Shown: positions 29,521 through 38,707, counted from the first letter of the stretch. The stretch: DNA of 64,000 nt from JBBROS01 sp963752225 (GCA_963752225.1 CAVVXS010000009.1:248001-312000), one strand, 5' to 3'. Notes: generated from the letters alone by a model not told the origin. A program made the numbers and translations.

Positions 29521-30849
29521 TCAGTGGGCCGCGACCGCCTCGCCGGGATCGGCCTGCTCCAGCTGCGGATCGACCCGCAGCAGCATCACCGCAACCCCTC
29601 CGGCCAGGGCGGTGACGCCCAGCAGGATCAGGCCGGTGGTGAAGGTGCCGGTGGCGTCCTTCAGGTAGCCCATCACGTAGGGGCCGAAGAACCCGGACAG
29701 ATTGCCGATCGAGTTGATCGTGGCGATGCCCGCGGCGGCGGATGCGCCGGTCAAGAAGGCGCCGGGCAGCGGCCAGAACAAGGGCGGCATGGCGGACACG
29801 CCGATCTGGCTCAGGCAGAGCAAGCCGAGCACCATTGCCGGCGAGGTCGAGAAGCCGGCGCCGACCAGGCCCACGCAGGCCAGGACCATGGCCGCGAACA
29901 CGTGCTCCCGCCGTTTCAAGGTGCGGTCCGAGCTGCGGCCCAGCAGCACCATGCCGACCGCGCCGAACACGAACGGCAGCGCCGCCAGCAGGCCGGTTTC
30001 GAAGTTGCTGGCGCCGAAGCCCTTGACGATGGTCGGCAGGAAGAACGCGACGCCGTAGCTCGCTGCGTTCAGGCAGAAATACATGAAGGCACACAGCATG
30101 ACCCGCGGATCGGTCATCGCCTTGCCGATGCTCAGGTGCTCGACCGCCTGCTTCTTGCTGTTCTCGCCGTTGATGCGGGTCGTCAGCCACTCTTTCTCAT
30201 CGGGCTGCAGCCAGGTCGCCTCCTCCGGCCGGTCGGTCAGGTAGACGATCACGGCAACCGCCATCACGATCGACGGCACCGCCTCGATGATGAACAGCCA
30301 TTGCCAGCCATCCAGCGACGCGCCGGCGACGTTCAGCAGCGCGCCCGATAGCGGGGCGCCGACGATGGAGGAGAACGGGATCGCCAGCATGAACAGCGAC
30401 ACCACCCGGGCCCGGTACATCGACGGGAACCAGAGGGTCAGGAAGAAGATGATGCCGGGGAAGAAGCCCGCTTCGGCGATGCCGAGCAGGAAGCGGAGGA
30501 TGAAGAACACCCATTCCGGCGATACCCCGGTCGCCGCCGAGATCGGCCGGATGAAGGCGAACAGCCCGGAGATCAACCCCCAGCTCAGCATGATCCGGGC
30601 GATCCAGAGCCGCGCCCCGAAGCGGGCGAGCGCCAGGTTGGACGGCACCTCGAGCAGGAAGTAGGCGATGAAGAACAGCCCGGCGCCGAGGCCGTACGCG
30701 GACTCGGTCAAGCCGAGCGCCGAGTTCATCTGCAGCTTGGCAAAACCGACGTTCACCCGGTCCAGATAGGCGACGAAGTAGCAGACGAATAGAAATGGCA
30801 CCAACCGCCACATGACTTTCCCGACGGTGCGGGTTTCGAGTTCTGACAC
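29521..30849 (-). CDS. MFS transporter, anion:cation symporter (ACS) family
   Basis: 442 residues from GTG 30849, which has a good GGGGAAGG ribosome site. Twelve helices; ACS hallmarks are FVAYLDRVNVGFAKLQM in helix 1, RFLLGIAEAGFFPGIIFFLTLWFP in helix 4, and the DRPEEATWL loop between the two halves. This family imports carboxylates such as 4-hydroxyphenylacetate, tartrate, phthalate or glucarate with protons. Substrate not predictable. It faces the FUSC aromatic-acid exporter, but strands and terminators separate them. Confidence 0.9.
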   Translation of the reverse strand: MSELETRTVGKVMWRLVPFLFVCYFVAYLDRVNVGFAKLQMNSALGLTESAYGLGAGLFFIAYFLLEVPSNLALARFGARLWIARIMLSWGLISGLFAFIRPISAATGVSPEWVFFILRFLLGIAEAGFFPGIIFFLTLWFPSMYRARVVSLFMLAIPFSSIVGAPLSGALLNVAGASLDGWQWLFIIEAVPSIVMAVAVIVYLTDRPEEATWLQPDEKEWLTTRINGENSKKQAVEHLSIGKAMTDPRVMLCAFMYFCLNAASYGVAFFLPTIVKGFGASNFETGLLAALPFVFGAVGMVLLGRSSDRTLKRREHVFAAMVLACVGLVGAGFSTSPAMVLGLLCLSQIGVSAMPPLFWPLPGAFLTGASAAAGIATINSIGNLSGFFGPYVMGYLKDATGTFTTGLILLGVTALAGGVAVMLLRVDPQLEQADPGEAVAAH

Positions 30850-30986
30850 GGCGCCTTCCCCTTGTTTTGGCGACCCTCGGCAGGTCGCGGCAGACAGACT
30901 GCCCCTTTGCCAGCATCCTATCCAGAACTCCAGCTTCGGGCACGACCACAATTCTCCGTTGCCGGACCGCCCAGGCTCGACTGCGC

Positions 30987-31925
30987 TCAGGCCGGGTCGG
31001 GACCGCCGGCGAGCGTCACCACGGCGACGATGATGACGCCGGTCAGCAGCAAGCGAACCCCGGCGCTGACGCCGAAGGTGTTCAGCATCGTCAGCAGCAG
31101 CACGAGGAACAGCGCCCCGCCCCACACGCCCGCGACATTGGCCCGGCCGCCCGCGACCGAGGTGCCGCCGATCACCACGACCGCAATCGAGGCGAGCAGG
31201 TATTCGTTGCCGATGTCGACATTGGCGCCGCGGAAATAGCCGCCGAGCAGCGCGCCATCGAGGCCGCCCAACCCGCCGCACAGCGCATAGGTGGCGAACC
31301 GCACCGGCTCGACACGGATGCCGGCCAGGCGGGCGGCGCGGATGTTCTGGCCGATCGCCAGCACCGAGCGGCCGAACACGGTCCGATGCAGCACCGTCGC
31401 GGCGGCGGCCGCAAACACGACGGCGCCCAGCGCCAGCACCGGCACGCCGCCGAGCTGCAGGTTGGTGAAGGCGGCGAACCCGTCCGGCGGCTTGATCTGC
31501 AGGCCGCGGCCATAGCTGATGTCGATCGATTGGATGACGAAGCTGGCCGACAGCGTGGCGATGATCGGCGGAATCCGCAGCGCGCGGATCAGCCCGTAAT
31601 TGACGCTGCCCACCGCCAGCCCGGCGCCGACCGCGGCCAGCAGCCCGAGCGCCACCCGCGCGTCGCTGCCGTCCATGACGGTCATGGCGACGGCGCTCGC
31701 GAGCCCGATATTGGCCGGCAGCGACAGGTCCACATTGCCGGGGCCGAGGGTGATGACGAACATCTGGCCGACGCCGACCACGACCGTGAACACCGCCAGC
31801 GACAGCGCCGCCGTCAGCATGCCGCCGCCGCCGAGGCCGCCGGTGTAGGCGATCGCGGCCAGCCAGACGAGGCCGGCGCCGAGGAACGACCACACCCAGG
31901 GGCGGCCATGCAGCAACCGGGTCAT
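30987..31925 (-). CDS. CUT2-family sugar ABC transporter permease (second)
   Basis: 312 residues, about nine helices, with the RbsC-like segments GQMFVITLGPGNVDLSLPANIGLASAV and VVVIGGTSVAGGRANVAGVWGGALFLVLLLTMLNTFGV. The last segment is the permease loop contacting the ATPase. Its start overlaps the stop of the first permease by four bases. In this family two different permeases can make a heterodimer, as the two genes here suggest. Last gene of the importer operon. Confidence 0.9.
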   Translation of the reverse strand: MTRLLHGRPWVWSFLGAGLVWLAAIAYTGGLGGGGMLTAALSLAVFTVVVGVGQMFVITLGPGNVDLSLPANIGLASAVAMTVMDGSDARVALGLLAAVGAGLAVGSVNYGLIRALRIPPIIATLSASFVIQSIDISYGRGLQIKPPDGFAAFTNLQLGGVPVLALGAVVFAAAAATVLHRTVFGRSVLAIGQNIRAARLAGIRVEPVRFATYALCGGLGGLDGALLGGYFRGANVDIGNEYLLASIAVVVIGGTSVAGGRANVAGVWGGALFLVLLLTMLNTFGVSAGVRLLLTGVIIVAVVTLAGGPDPA

Positions 31926-32878
31926 CGCGGCTCACCACGGCGGCTGATCAGCACCCGGGCGGCCAGCACGGTGATGAGGATCGCGCCATTGGCCGCGACC
32001 TGCCAATCGGGCGGGATGCGCATGAAGGTCAGCAGCGGCGAAGCGGCCATCGCCAGCGTCAGCGCGCCCAGCACGGCGCCGACCGGGGACACCCGGCCAC
32101 CGGTGAACTCGCCGCCGCCCAGGATCACCCCGGCAATGGACAGCAGCGTGTAGCCATTGCCGATATTGGCGTCGCCCGATGTGGTGATGCCGACCAGCGC
32201 CAGCCCGGCCAGCACGCCGAGCGCGCCGCACAGCCCGAACAGCACCATCTTGACCCGTAGCAGCGACCATCCGGCGCGATGCAGCGCGACCTTGTTGCCG
32301 CCGGCGCCGCGCAGGATGGCGCCATACGACGTCCGCATCAGGCCGACATAGCCGACGACGGCGATGATCGCCGCGGCCAGCACCGGGAACGGCACCAGCG
32401 GCGGCTTCAGTCGCATCATCGCCTGCAGCCAGTCCGGCGCCCTGCCGCCGGGCTTTGGCAGCACGAGGATCGCCGCGCCCTGCCACACGAAGCTCATGCC
32501 CAGGGTGACGACGATCGACGGCAGGTTGCGCAGCTCGATGATGGCGCCCAGCGCCGCGTAAACGGCGACCCCGCCGAGCAATGCCAGCGCGCCGAGCGCC
32601 GGCTGCTCGCGCAGCAGCGTGGCGGCGATGCAGCAGACGAAGCCGACGAACGGCCCGATCGACAAATCGAGGTCGTTGCCGGCGATGACGAACATCTGCG
32701 CGAGCGTCACCAGCGCGATCGGCACGGCCAGGTTGAGCATCAGCGTGAAGCCGAAATAGCTGATCGCGCGAGGGTTCAGATAAGCGATCGCCGCGACCAC
32801 GAGGGCGAGCGACAGCGCCGGCAGCAGGGCGCGCAGAATCCGTCGCGGATGCCCGGCCAGGCGCGAGGGCGGGCTCAT
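31922..32878 (-). CDS. CUT2-family sugar ABC transporter permease (first)
   Basis: 318 residues, polytopic. RbsC-type motifs: LAQMFVIAGNDLDLSIGPFVGFVCCIAATLL and IAGVILGGGEFTGGRVSPVGAVLGALTL. The first 15 residues are basic (SRLAGHPRRILRALL), a cytoplasmic start. It follows the ATPase gene with one base between. It pairs with the permease at 30987-31925. Confidence 0.9.
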   Translation of the reverse strand: MSPPSRLAGHPRRILRALLPALSLALVVAAIAYLNPRAISYFGFTLMLNLAVPIALVTLAQMFVIAGNDLDLSIGPFVGFVCCIAATLLREQPALGALALLGGVAVYAALGAIIELRNLPSIVVTLGMSFVWQGAAILVLPKPGGRAPDWLQAMMRLKPPLVPFPVLAAAIIAVVGYVGLMRTSYGAILRGAGGNKVALHRAGWSLLRVKMVLFGLCGALGVLAGLALVGITTSGDANIGNGYTLLSIAGVILGGGEFTGGRVSPVGAVLGALTLAMAASPLLTFMRIPPDWQVAANGAILITVLAARVLISRRGEPR

Positions 32879-32879
32879 G

Positions 32880-34325
32880 TCAGCGGTCGGACGCGAACGA
32901 GGACTGGATCACCCGCTCCTGGGTCAGTTCGGCGCCCTCGAGATGCGCGACGATCGCGCCGTCGCGGAAGATGTAGGCGTGGTCGCAATAGGCCAGCTCC
33001 TCGGTCTCGGTCGTGTACCAGAGGAAGGTGCGGCCGCGCCCGGCCTCGTCGGCGATCAGCGCATAGACTTCGAGCTTGGTCGCGTAGTCCACCCCGCGCA
33101 TCGGGTCGTCCATCAGCACGATCGCCGCGTCCGAGGCGAGTGCCCGGGCGAACAGCGCCTTCTGCTGGTTGCCGCCCGACAGGGTCAGGATGGGATCGTC
33201 CACGTTGTGGGTGCGGATGCCGATCCGGCTGCGCCACTGCTCGGCCAGCGCCCGCTCGCGGCGCGGTGAGATCAGCGGCCCGGCCCGCAACGCGCCGAGC
33301 GAGCGAACGCCGATATTGCGCGCGATCGACCACTGCGCGAATACGCCGTCGGCTTGGCGGTCGCCGGCAACCAGCGCCACCTTGCCCGACACGCCGCCCC
33401 CGCGCCGGCGCCCGGCGGCGTCGAAGGCCGCCAGCAGCAGCGCGGTCTGGCCATGACCGGCGAGCCCGGCCAGGCCGACGATCTCGCCTTCGCGCGCGAC
33501 CAGTTCGGTCGCGTCCCGCGCGGAACCGGACTGCATCCGCACCCGGACCGGCGTGTCGCGGCGGCGCCGGGCCGCGATCGCGCGCGGCGTCTCACCCTCG
33601 ACCCCACCCATCAGCGCCACCAGGGTCGCGCGATCGAAGCCGGACGCGGGAGCGGCGCGCACCACCCGGCCGTCGCGCATCACGGCAATGCGGTCGCAGG
33701 CTTGCAGCACCTCGCCCAGGATGTGCGAGATCAACGCGCAAGTGATCCCGCCCGCCACCGCGCGACGCACGTAGGCCAGCAGCGCACCGGCCGTGACGGC
33801 GTCGAGCGAGGAGGTCGGCTCATCCAGGATCACGAGGCGGGCCGGCTCGGCGACGACGGTGAAGGCGCGGGCGATCTCGACCATCTGCCGCCGCCCGATC
33901 GAAAGGTCGGCGACCGGGCTGGACGCAGCGATGCCGTGGCCGGGAAAGATCTCGTCGAGCTTGTCGCCGATCAGTTGCCCGGCGCGGCGGCGCCAGCCGA
34001 AGCCGCGTATCGCCGGATGGAACACGCGGGCGTTCTCGGCGACGGTCAGGTTCGGGCACAGCGACAGTTCCTGGAACACGCAGCGGATGCCGAGCGCCTT
34101 GGCCCGCGCGGGCGACAGCGCCGGCTCCTGCTGGCCGTCGACGAGCAGACGGCCGCCATCGGGAACCAGGCCGCCGGCCAGGATGTGCATCAGCGTGGAC
34201 TTGCCGGCGCCGTTATGGCCGACGATGCCGAGGCATTCGCCGCTCGCCAGCTCGAGATTGACGCCGCGCAGGGCCCGGACGGCGCCGAACGATTTCTCGA
34301 CGCCGTCCAGGGTGATGGTCGCCAC
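32880..34325 (-). CDS. CUT2-family sugar ABC transporter, duplicated ATPase subunit
   Basis: 481 residues from GTG 34325, slightly short for an RbsA-type protein. The N-terminal half is complete: Walker A GHNGAGKST, signature LSIGRRQMVEIA, Walker B LVILDEPTSSLD. The C-terminal half has no proper Walker A (GLAGLAGHGQTALLL), which is usual for this family, but a good signature LSGGNQQKALFARAL. Its Walker B ends MDDPMRGVD, with Asp where the catalytic Glu normally stands. One working ATP site therefore seems likely. It powers import of a monosaccharide or similar ligand by the flanking permeases. Confidence 0.9.
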   Translation of the reverse strand: MATITLDGVEKSFGAVRALRGVNLELASGECLGIVGHNGAGKSTLMHILAGGLVPDGGRLLVDGQQEPALSPARAKALGIRCVFQELSLCPNLTVAENARVFHPAIRGFGWRRRAGQLIGDKLDEIFPGHGIAASSPVADLSIGRRQMVEIARAFTVVAEPARLVILDEPTSSLDAVTAGALLAYVRRAVAGGITCALISHILGEVLQACDRIAVMRDGRVVRAAPASGFDRATLVALMGGVEGETPRAIAARRRRDTPVRVRMQSGSARDATELVAREGEIVGLAGLAGHGQTALLLAAFDAAGRRRGGGVSGKVALVAGDRQADGVFAQWSIARNIGVRSLGALRAGPLISPRRERALAEQWRSRIGIRTHNVDDPILTLSGGNQQKALFARALASDAAIVLMDDPMRGVDYATKLEVYALIADEAGRGRTFLWYTTETEELAYCDHAYIFRDGAIVAHLEGAELTQERVIQSSFASDR

Positions 34326-34335
34326 GGTGATCCAG

Positions 34336-35358
34336 CTACTTGGCGCTGGCCTTCGCCGCGGCGATCGCGTCCGCCTGGGTGTATTCATGGCTGGCGACGC
34401 CGCCCTTGGGGACGTTCGGCAGCTCCCGCTCGAAGTCGGCTTGGGTGAAGGCGAGGTAGGGGACCACCAGGTCGTGCGGCACGCCCTTGTTGCCGTCCAG
34501 CACCTGCTGCGCGACCCAGAAGGCAAGCGTCGACACGCCGGGCGCGATCGAGGCGGACCACGTCGTGTAGCCGTCCTTGTCCTTCTGTTCCTTCCACCAG
34601 GCGAGCTCGTCCTGGCGGTTGCCCATGATGATGGTCGGCCGCGGCTTGCCGGCTGCGGCGAACGCCTGGGCGGCGCCATAGCCGTCGCCGCCCTGGTCCA
34701 CCACGCCGATCACTGGCGGCAAGGACGGCAGCACGGTCGCGACCGCCTTCTGCGCCGTCGTCTGGTCCCAGTCGCCGGTGACCGAGCCGACGATCTTGAA
34801 CTCCGGGTGCTGCTTCACCCCTTCCAGGATGCCGGCATGGACGGCGTCGTCGATCGAGGTGCCGGCAAGGCCACGGATCTCGAGCAGGTTGCCGCCCTTG
34901 GGCTGGAACTTGGCCATCTCGGCCACTTCCTGGACGCCCATCGCCTTGAAGTCGACCACGACCCGGTAGGCGCAGGGCTCGGTGACGATGCCGTCGAACG
35001 ACACGACGACGATGCCGGCGTCGCAGGCTTGGCGGACGGCGCCGTTCAGCGCATCGGGCGAGCCGGCGTTGATGACGATCGCGTCGTAGCCCTGCAGGAT
35101 CAGGTTCTGGACCTGCGCCGCCTGGGTCGGCACGTCCTTGTCGGCAGTGGTGAACACGTCGGCGGCAGCGACCACCTTGTCGGCGACCGCCTTCTTGGCA
35201 ACGATGTCGAAGCTTTTCAGCATCGCCTGGCGCCAGGAGTTGCCCGCGTAGTTGTTGCTGAAGGCGATCTTCTTGCCGCTCGTGTCGGCCTGCGCCGCGG
35301 TGGCGAGCAGCGTTGCGGCGCAGACGGCCAGGGCCGCCGGGCGGGTGCGAATTGTCAT
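34336..35358 (-). CDS. Sugar-type periplasmic substrate-binding protein
   Basis: 340 residues from ATG 35358, with a signal peptide (AALAVCAATLLATAAQA). The type I periplasmic fold of the ribose/LsrB class is indicated by GKKIAFSNNYAGNSWRQ at the mature start, QNLILQGYDAIVINAGSPDALNG, VVSFDGIVTEP, and GVVDQGGDGYGAAQAF in the second lobe. First gene of the four-gene importer operon, transcribed leftwards. The ligand is unknown; lobe residues differ from classical ribose binders. An AGGAGAAC ribosome site precedes the start. Confidence 0.88.
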   Translation of the reverse strand: MTIRTRPAALAVCAATLLATAAQADTSGKKIAFSNNYAGNSWRQAMLKSFDIVAKKAVADKVVAAADVFTTADKDVPTQAAQVQNLILQGYDAIVINAGSPDALNGAVRQACDAGIVVVSFDGIVTEPCAYRVVVDFKAMGVQEVAEMAKFQPKGGNLLEIRGLAGTSIDDAVHAGILEGVKQHPEFKIVGSVTGDWDQTTAQKAVATVLPSLPPVIGVVDQGGDGYGAAQAFAAAGKPRPTIIMGNRQDELAWWKEQKDKDGYTTWSASIAPGVSTLAFWVAQQVLDGNKGVPHDLVVPYLAFTQADFERELPNVPKGGVASHEYTQADAIAAAKASAK

Positions 35359-35417
35359 GGGCGTTCTCCTCGTGTTGGTTGGCGTGAGCCGATCGCGACA
35401 GCTCGAGCATGCTCTCA

Positions 35418-35525
35418 CAGGGCTCCGCCCTGCACCCGCTGGGGCCAGCGGCCCCAGACCCGCTGACCTAAGCTATCGTAGTTCCAAGGGTCGCCTTGGA
35501 CGGGGCGCAGGGACGGAGCCCCTGC
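35418..35525. repeat. Cluster of GC-rich hairpins (REP-like element)
   Basis: Four hairpins lie in 108 bases between the esterase stop and the binding-protein gene: CAGGGC/GCCCTG (418-432), CTGGGGCC/GGCCCCAG (439-457, loop AGC), TCCAAGG/CCTTGGA (483-500) and GCAGGG/CCCTGC (507-525). The 7-mer ACCCGCT is repeated directly on both sides of the second stem. The first two hairpins match a style of intergenic repeat common in Rhodospirillales. It may terminate the leftward esterase transcript. Confidence 0.55.
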
Positions 35526-35565
35526 AGCAGACGCGTCAGACACCTGGGAGGTCTTCAACAGGCGG

Positions 35566-36699
35566 CTACCGCCCGAGATGGGCGTCGAAGAAGCGTGCGA
35601 TGTCGGTGAACGCCTCGCGCGTCTCCGGCGCGTCCACGTCGCCCATGTATTGCGCGTGCGACTGGCCCTCGTAGACGTTCAACTCGGCCTCGACCCCTTC
35701 GCGCCGCAGCTTGCGGTGGGTGCGGACGGTGTTGGACAGGAACAGGTCCCGGGTGCCGGACGTCAGTATGGTCGGCGGGAAACCATGGAAGTCGCCGTAG
35801 ATCGGCGAGAGTTGCGGGTCCTTCAAGTCATGCCCGGCCGCATACAGCTTGGCAGCACGGCCGAGCCAGCCGTCCCAGCTCACCAGGATGTTGTCCACCC
35901 ACTCGTTGCTCTTATACGTGTCGCCGGTGTCGGTCAGGTCGGACCAGGGTGTGCCCGGCGCGATGGCGCCCGGCAGCGGCAGGCCGTCCTGCTTGGCCCG
36001 CAGCACCATCGCCAGCGTCATGCCGCCGCCCGTAGAGGTGCCGAGGATGGCCATGTTCCGGGGGTCCGCCATCGTCACCGCGGCCTTCCACACCGCCATC
36101 GCGTCGTCCATGGCGGCGGGATAAGGGAAGTCGGGCGGCATGCGGTAGTCGACCGAGATCACCTTGAACCCGCCGAACCCGGCAATCATCAGCGCTTCCG
36201 GCAAGGCGGCCTCGCCTGGGGAGAAGACGTAGCCGCCGCCATGGACGTGAACCAGCAGGCGGTTGCGGTTCGCGTCGGGCATCGTCTTGGGCGTGACGAT
36301 GAACGCCTTCACGCCGCCGATCACCGCGGGCTGGACCGACACGCCCAGCTTCTCCTCCAGCCCCGGCAGCGCCGCCACGGCCGCCGACGCCCGGCGCGCC
36401 ACCAGCTCTTTCCACTCGGCCGCGTTCTTCGGGTCGGCGTTCATGTGCACCGGGAACGGCGCGGCGATCAGCGCCTGGGCTTGCGGGCTGACGCCTTCGG
36501 TCGGCACGGGAATCGTTTCCGCCGGACGATGGCGCTCGCCGGGCTTCGCATTGGCCGCCCCTTGCTCGGCCGCGAAACGGTCGAACACGGAGCCGCCAGC
36601 CGCGGGAGGCGCCGCCGGTGCCGGCTGCTGCGCCCATAGCGGCGGCGCGGCGAGCGTCCAAAGCACGGCGGTCAGCAGAGATGCGCGCGAATTCGACAC
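35566..36699 (-). CDS. Exported alpha/beta hydrolase, hormone-sensitive-lipase type esterase
   Basis: 377 residues from GTG 36699, which has a GGAGGG ribosome site and starts a signal peptide (ASLLTAVLWTLAAPPLWAQ). The oxyanion motif HGGGYVFSPGE, the nucleophile elbow GTSTGGG (usual GDSAGGG), the acid region SGTRDLFLSNT and the catalytic His in GQSHAQYM are in order. It should hydrolyse short acyl esters in the periplasm. A Pro/Ala-rich linker follows the signal. The REP-like hairpins lie downstream. It diverges from the TPR-methyltransferase gene. Confidence 0.88.
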   Translation of the reverse strand: MSNSRASLLTAVLWTLAAPPLWAQQPAPAAPPAAGGSVFDRFAAEQGAANAKPGERHRPAETIPVPTEGVSPQAQALIAAPFPVHMNADPKNAAEWKELVARRASAAVAALPGLEEKLGVSVQPAVIGGVKAFIVTPKTMPDANRNRLLVHVHGGGYVFSPGEAALPEALMIAGFGGFKVISVDYRMPPDFPYPAAMDDAMAVWKAAVTMADPRNMAILGTSTGGGMTLAMVLRAKQDGLPLPGAIAPGTPWSDLTDTGDTYKSNEWVDNILVSWDGWLGRAAKLYAAGHDLKDPQLSPIYGDFHGFPPTILTSGTRDLFLSNTVRTHRKLRREGVEAELNVYEGQSHAQYMGDVDAPETREAFTDIARFFDAHLGR

Positions 36700-36906
36700 G
36701 GTCGTGGTTCCCTCCGGCTGCGCGACGGTCGATGCCGGCGCTGCGTACGGCTGGAAGGTAGCAAGGGAACACCGGATGGGCGCAAGCCCCGCCGTGCCGG
36801 ATCGGCCCGTTCTCGGCCACCCTGCCCCGGCACTTGAAGCGGGCACGCCCGGCCGTTCGGTGTAAACTTACGTCGCGCGGGCGGAGCAAAGCGCGATGGC
36901 GATGGG

Positions 36907-38427
36907 GTGCAGCCGGCGATGATCGAGCTTCCGAGCGAACCCGACGTTGCCCGGCTGGTCGCCGCCGCGTGCGCCGCCTCGCCCGACTTCGCGGCGCGGC
37001 TCGAGCGCTGCGCCGGCGCCGCCCCGGCGTTGCGCCACCTCGGGATACAGCACTGGCAGGGCGGCGCGTTCGATCTCGCGGCCATGGCGCTCCGGAGTGC
37101 GCTGGCGCTGACCCCAACCGATGCCGCGCTTTGGCGCGACCTCGCGGGGGTTTACGCCGGCGCCGCCGACCCGGCCCGTGCCCGCGCCTGCCTGCTGCGC
37201 GCGCTCGAGCTCGATCCGGCCAGTCCGCACGGCTGGCTGCTGCTTGCGGGGATCGAGAACCGGTGCGGCGACAAGAGGGACGCCGAAGCCGCTTATCGCC
37301 GGGCCATCGACCTCGATCCGGCGCTGGCCGAGGCGCATCTCGGCCTCGGCCTGCTGTGCGTCGAGCAGCAGCGGTTCGAGGAAGCGGTTGAACGCCTGCG
37401 CGCGGCCGCCGTCCACGCCCCGGACGATCGCCTCGTGCGCGCTTGCCTCGGCCACGCGCTCTATGGCGCCGGCGAGTTCGCGTCCGCCGCGTCGGCGTTC
37501 GCCGCGGCCGCGGCGCTCGGGCCGCTCGACGCCGCGGAACGCCGCACGTTCGCCTACGCCCGGACCTTGCAGACCATGATCGAAGGGAACCCGCAAGCGG
37601 CGCTCGAAGACTACGCCGCGCTCGCGGGCGAGGGCGCCGACGACGTCGCCACCGTGGCGCGGACTGCCTTCCTGCTGCTGAACGGTTTCGGGCACCGGGC
37701 CGCCGCCGCGGAGCTCGGACGGCTGCGGCTGGCCGCCGATCCCGACGACCCGGTGCAACGCCATCTGCTGCATGCCGTGACGGGCGAGGCGCTGGACCGC
37801 GCGCCGGCCGACTACGTCGAGCGCTACTTCGACGAGTTCGCGCCGACCTTCGACGGCAAGCTCACGGGCGCGCTCGGCTACCGGGTGCCCGAGCAATTGG
37901 CCCGGCTGGTCGCCGCGCATCGCAGCGCCTTTGACGCCGTGCTCGACCTCGGCTGCGGCACCGGTCTTGCGGCCGACCATCTCGCGGGCTTCGGCGGCCG
38001 CCTGACCGGGGTCGACCTGTCGGCCAACATGCTCGAGGGCGCACGGCGGCGCGGGCGCTATGCGGACCTGCTGAAGGTGGACGCGGTCACGTTCCTCGGT
38101 TCGGCGCCGTCCCGCTTCGACCTCGTATTCGCCGCCGACCTGCTGGTCTACCTCGGCGACCTCGCGCCCTTGTTCAGCGCCGCAGCGTCCGGCTTGAAAC
38201 CGGGCGGGCTGTTCGCGCTGAGCATCGAGACGCAGGCGGCCGGCGGGTTCGCCTTGCTGCCGTCCGGCCGCTTCGCCCATGCCCCTGCCTACATCGAGGC
38301 ACTCGCCGCCGGCGCGTTCATCTTGGTCGAGACGGTCGCGTCCGTGCTTCGGCTCGAGGGCCGGCGGCCGATCGACGGCCGGCTGGTCCTGCTGCGGCGC
38401 GGGGAGTTGCCGCACACCATTTCCTGA
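36907..38427 (+). CDS. TPR-repeat protein fused to a class I methyltransferase
   Basis: 506 residues. Residues ~10-290 are TPR-like helical pairs (e.g. LWRDLAGVYAGAADPARARACLLRALELDP, then an AEAHLGLGLLCVEQQRFEEAVERLRAA repeat). The sequence YVERYFDEFAPTFDGKL then leads into an SAM-dependent methyltransferase domain with VLDLGCGTGLAADHLAGFG and LTGVDLSANMLEGARRR, ending LFALSIETQAAGGFALLPSGRFAH. Such fusions methylate unknown partners, perhaps proteins or glycan intermediates held by the TPRs. GTG 36907 or ATG 36919 may be the start; neither has a strong ribosome site. A TGTAAACTTA stretch upstream could be promoter. Confidence 0.82.
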   Translation: MQPAMIELPSEPDVARLVAAACAASPDFAARLERCAGAAPALRHLGIQHWQGGAFDLAAMALRSALALTPTDAALWRDLAGVYAGAADPARARACLLRALELDPASPHGWLLLAGIENRCGDKRDAEAAYRRAIDLDPALAEAHLGLGLLCVEQQRFEEAVERLRAAAVHAPDDRLVRACLGHALYGAGEFASAASAFAAAAALGPLDAAERRTFAYARTLQTMIEGNPQAALEDYAALAGEGADDVATVARTAFLLLNGFGHRAAAAELGRLRLAADPDDPVQRHLLHAVTGEALDRAPADYVERYFDEFAPTFDGKLTGALGYRVPEQLARLVAAHRSAFDAVLDLGCGTGLAADHLAGFGGRLTGVDLSANMLEGARRRGRYADLLKVDAVTFLGSAPSRFDLVFAADLLVYLGDLAPLFSAAASGLKPGGLFALSIETQAAGGFALLPSGRFAHAPAYIEALAAGAFILVETVASVLRLEGRRPIDGRLVLLRRGELPHTIS

Positions 38428-38461
38428 CAAGCAGCCGATTGCGGGACGTCGCGACCATCGC

Positions 38462-38480
38462 CATGTTGCAGTGCAGCATG
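38462..38480. promoter_or_regulatory. Near-perfect 19-bp palindrome before the DUF1127 gene, possible PhaR-type operator
   Basis: CATGTTGCAGTGCAGCATG has 9-base arms around a central G with one mismatched pair. It sits just upstream of the AGGAGA ribosome site of the small gene at 38495. TGCA-rich palindromes of this type are recognised by the polyhydroxyalkanoate regulator PhaR in other alphaproteobacteria; the assignment is inference. Confidence 0.4.
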
Positions 38481-38494
38481 ACAGGAGAACTCGG

Positions 38495-38707
38495 ATGTTC
38501 GCTTCTTTGACGACCCAGCCGCGATCCGGCCACGCCGGCGTGGGGTTCGGGTCCATCGGCGCGCGCTTCAAGCGCTGGGCCGATGATCGGGCGGTTCGCC
38601 GCCGGCTGGAGCGCGAGCTGCAATCGCACAGCGACCGCGACCTGGCCGAACTGGGCATGAGCCGCAGCGACATCCCGGACGTGATCCGGGGCACGTTCCG
38701 GGCCTAG
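38495..38707 (+). CDS. DUF1127 small protein (70 aa)
   Basis: 70 residues with an AGGAGA ribosome site 5 bases before ATG 38495. The C-terminal half is the arginine-rich DUF1127 helix-turn-helix: RWADDRAVRRRLERELQSHSDRDLAELGMSRSDIPDVIRG. DUF1127 proteins of alphaproteobacteria are abundant small proteins; in Agrobacterium and Brucella they influence phosphate and carbon metabolism and RNA turnover. The Ser/Gly-rich N-terminus (TTQPRSGHAGVGFGS) is typical of longer members. It has a palindromic site directly upstream. Confidence 0.88.
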   Translation: MFASLTTQPRSGHAGVGFGSIGARFKRWADDRAVRRRLERELQSHSDRDLAELGMSRSDIPDVIRGTFRA

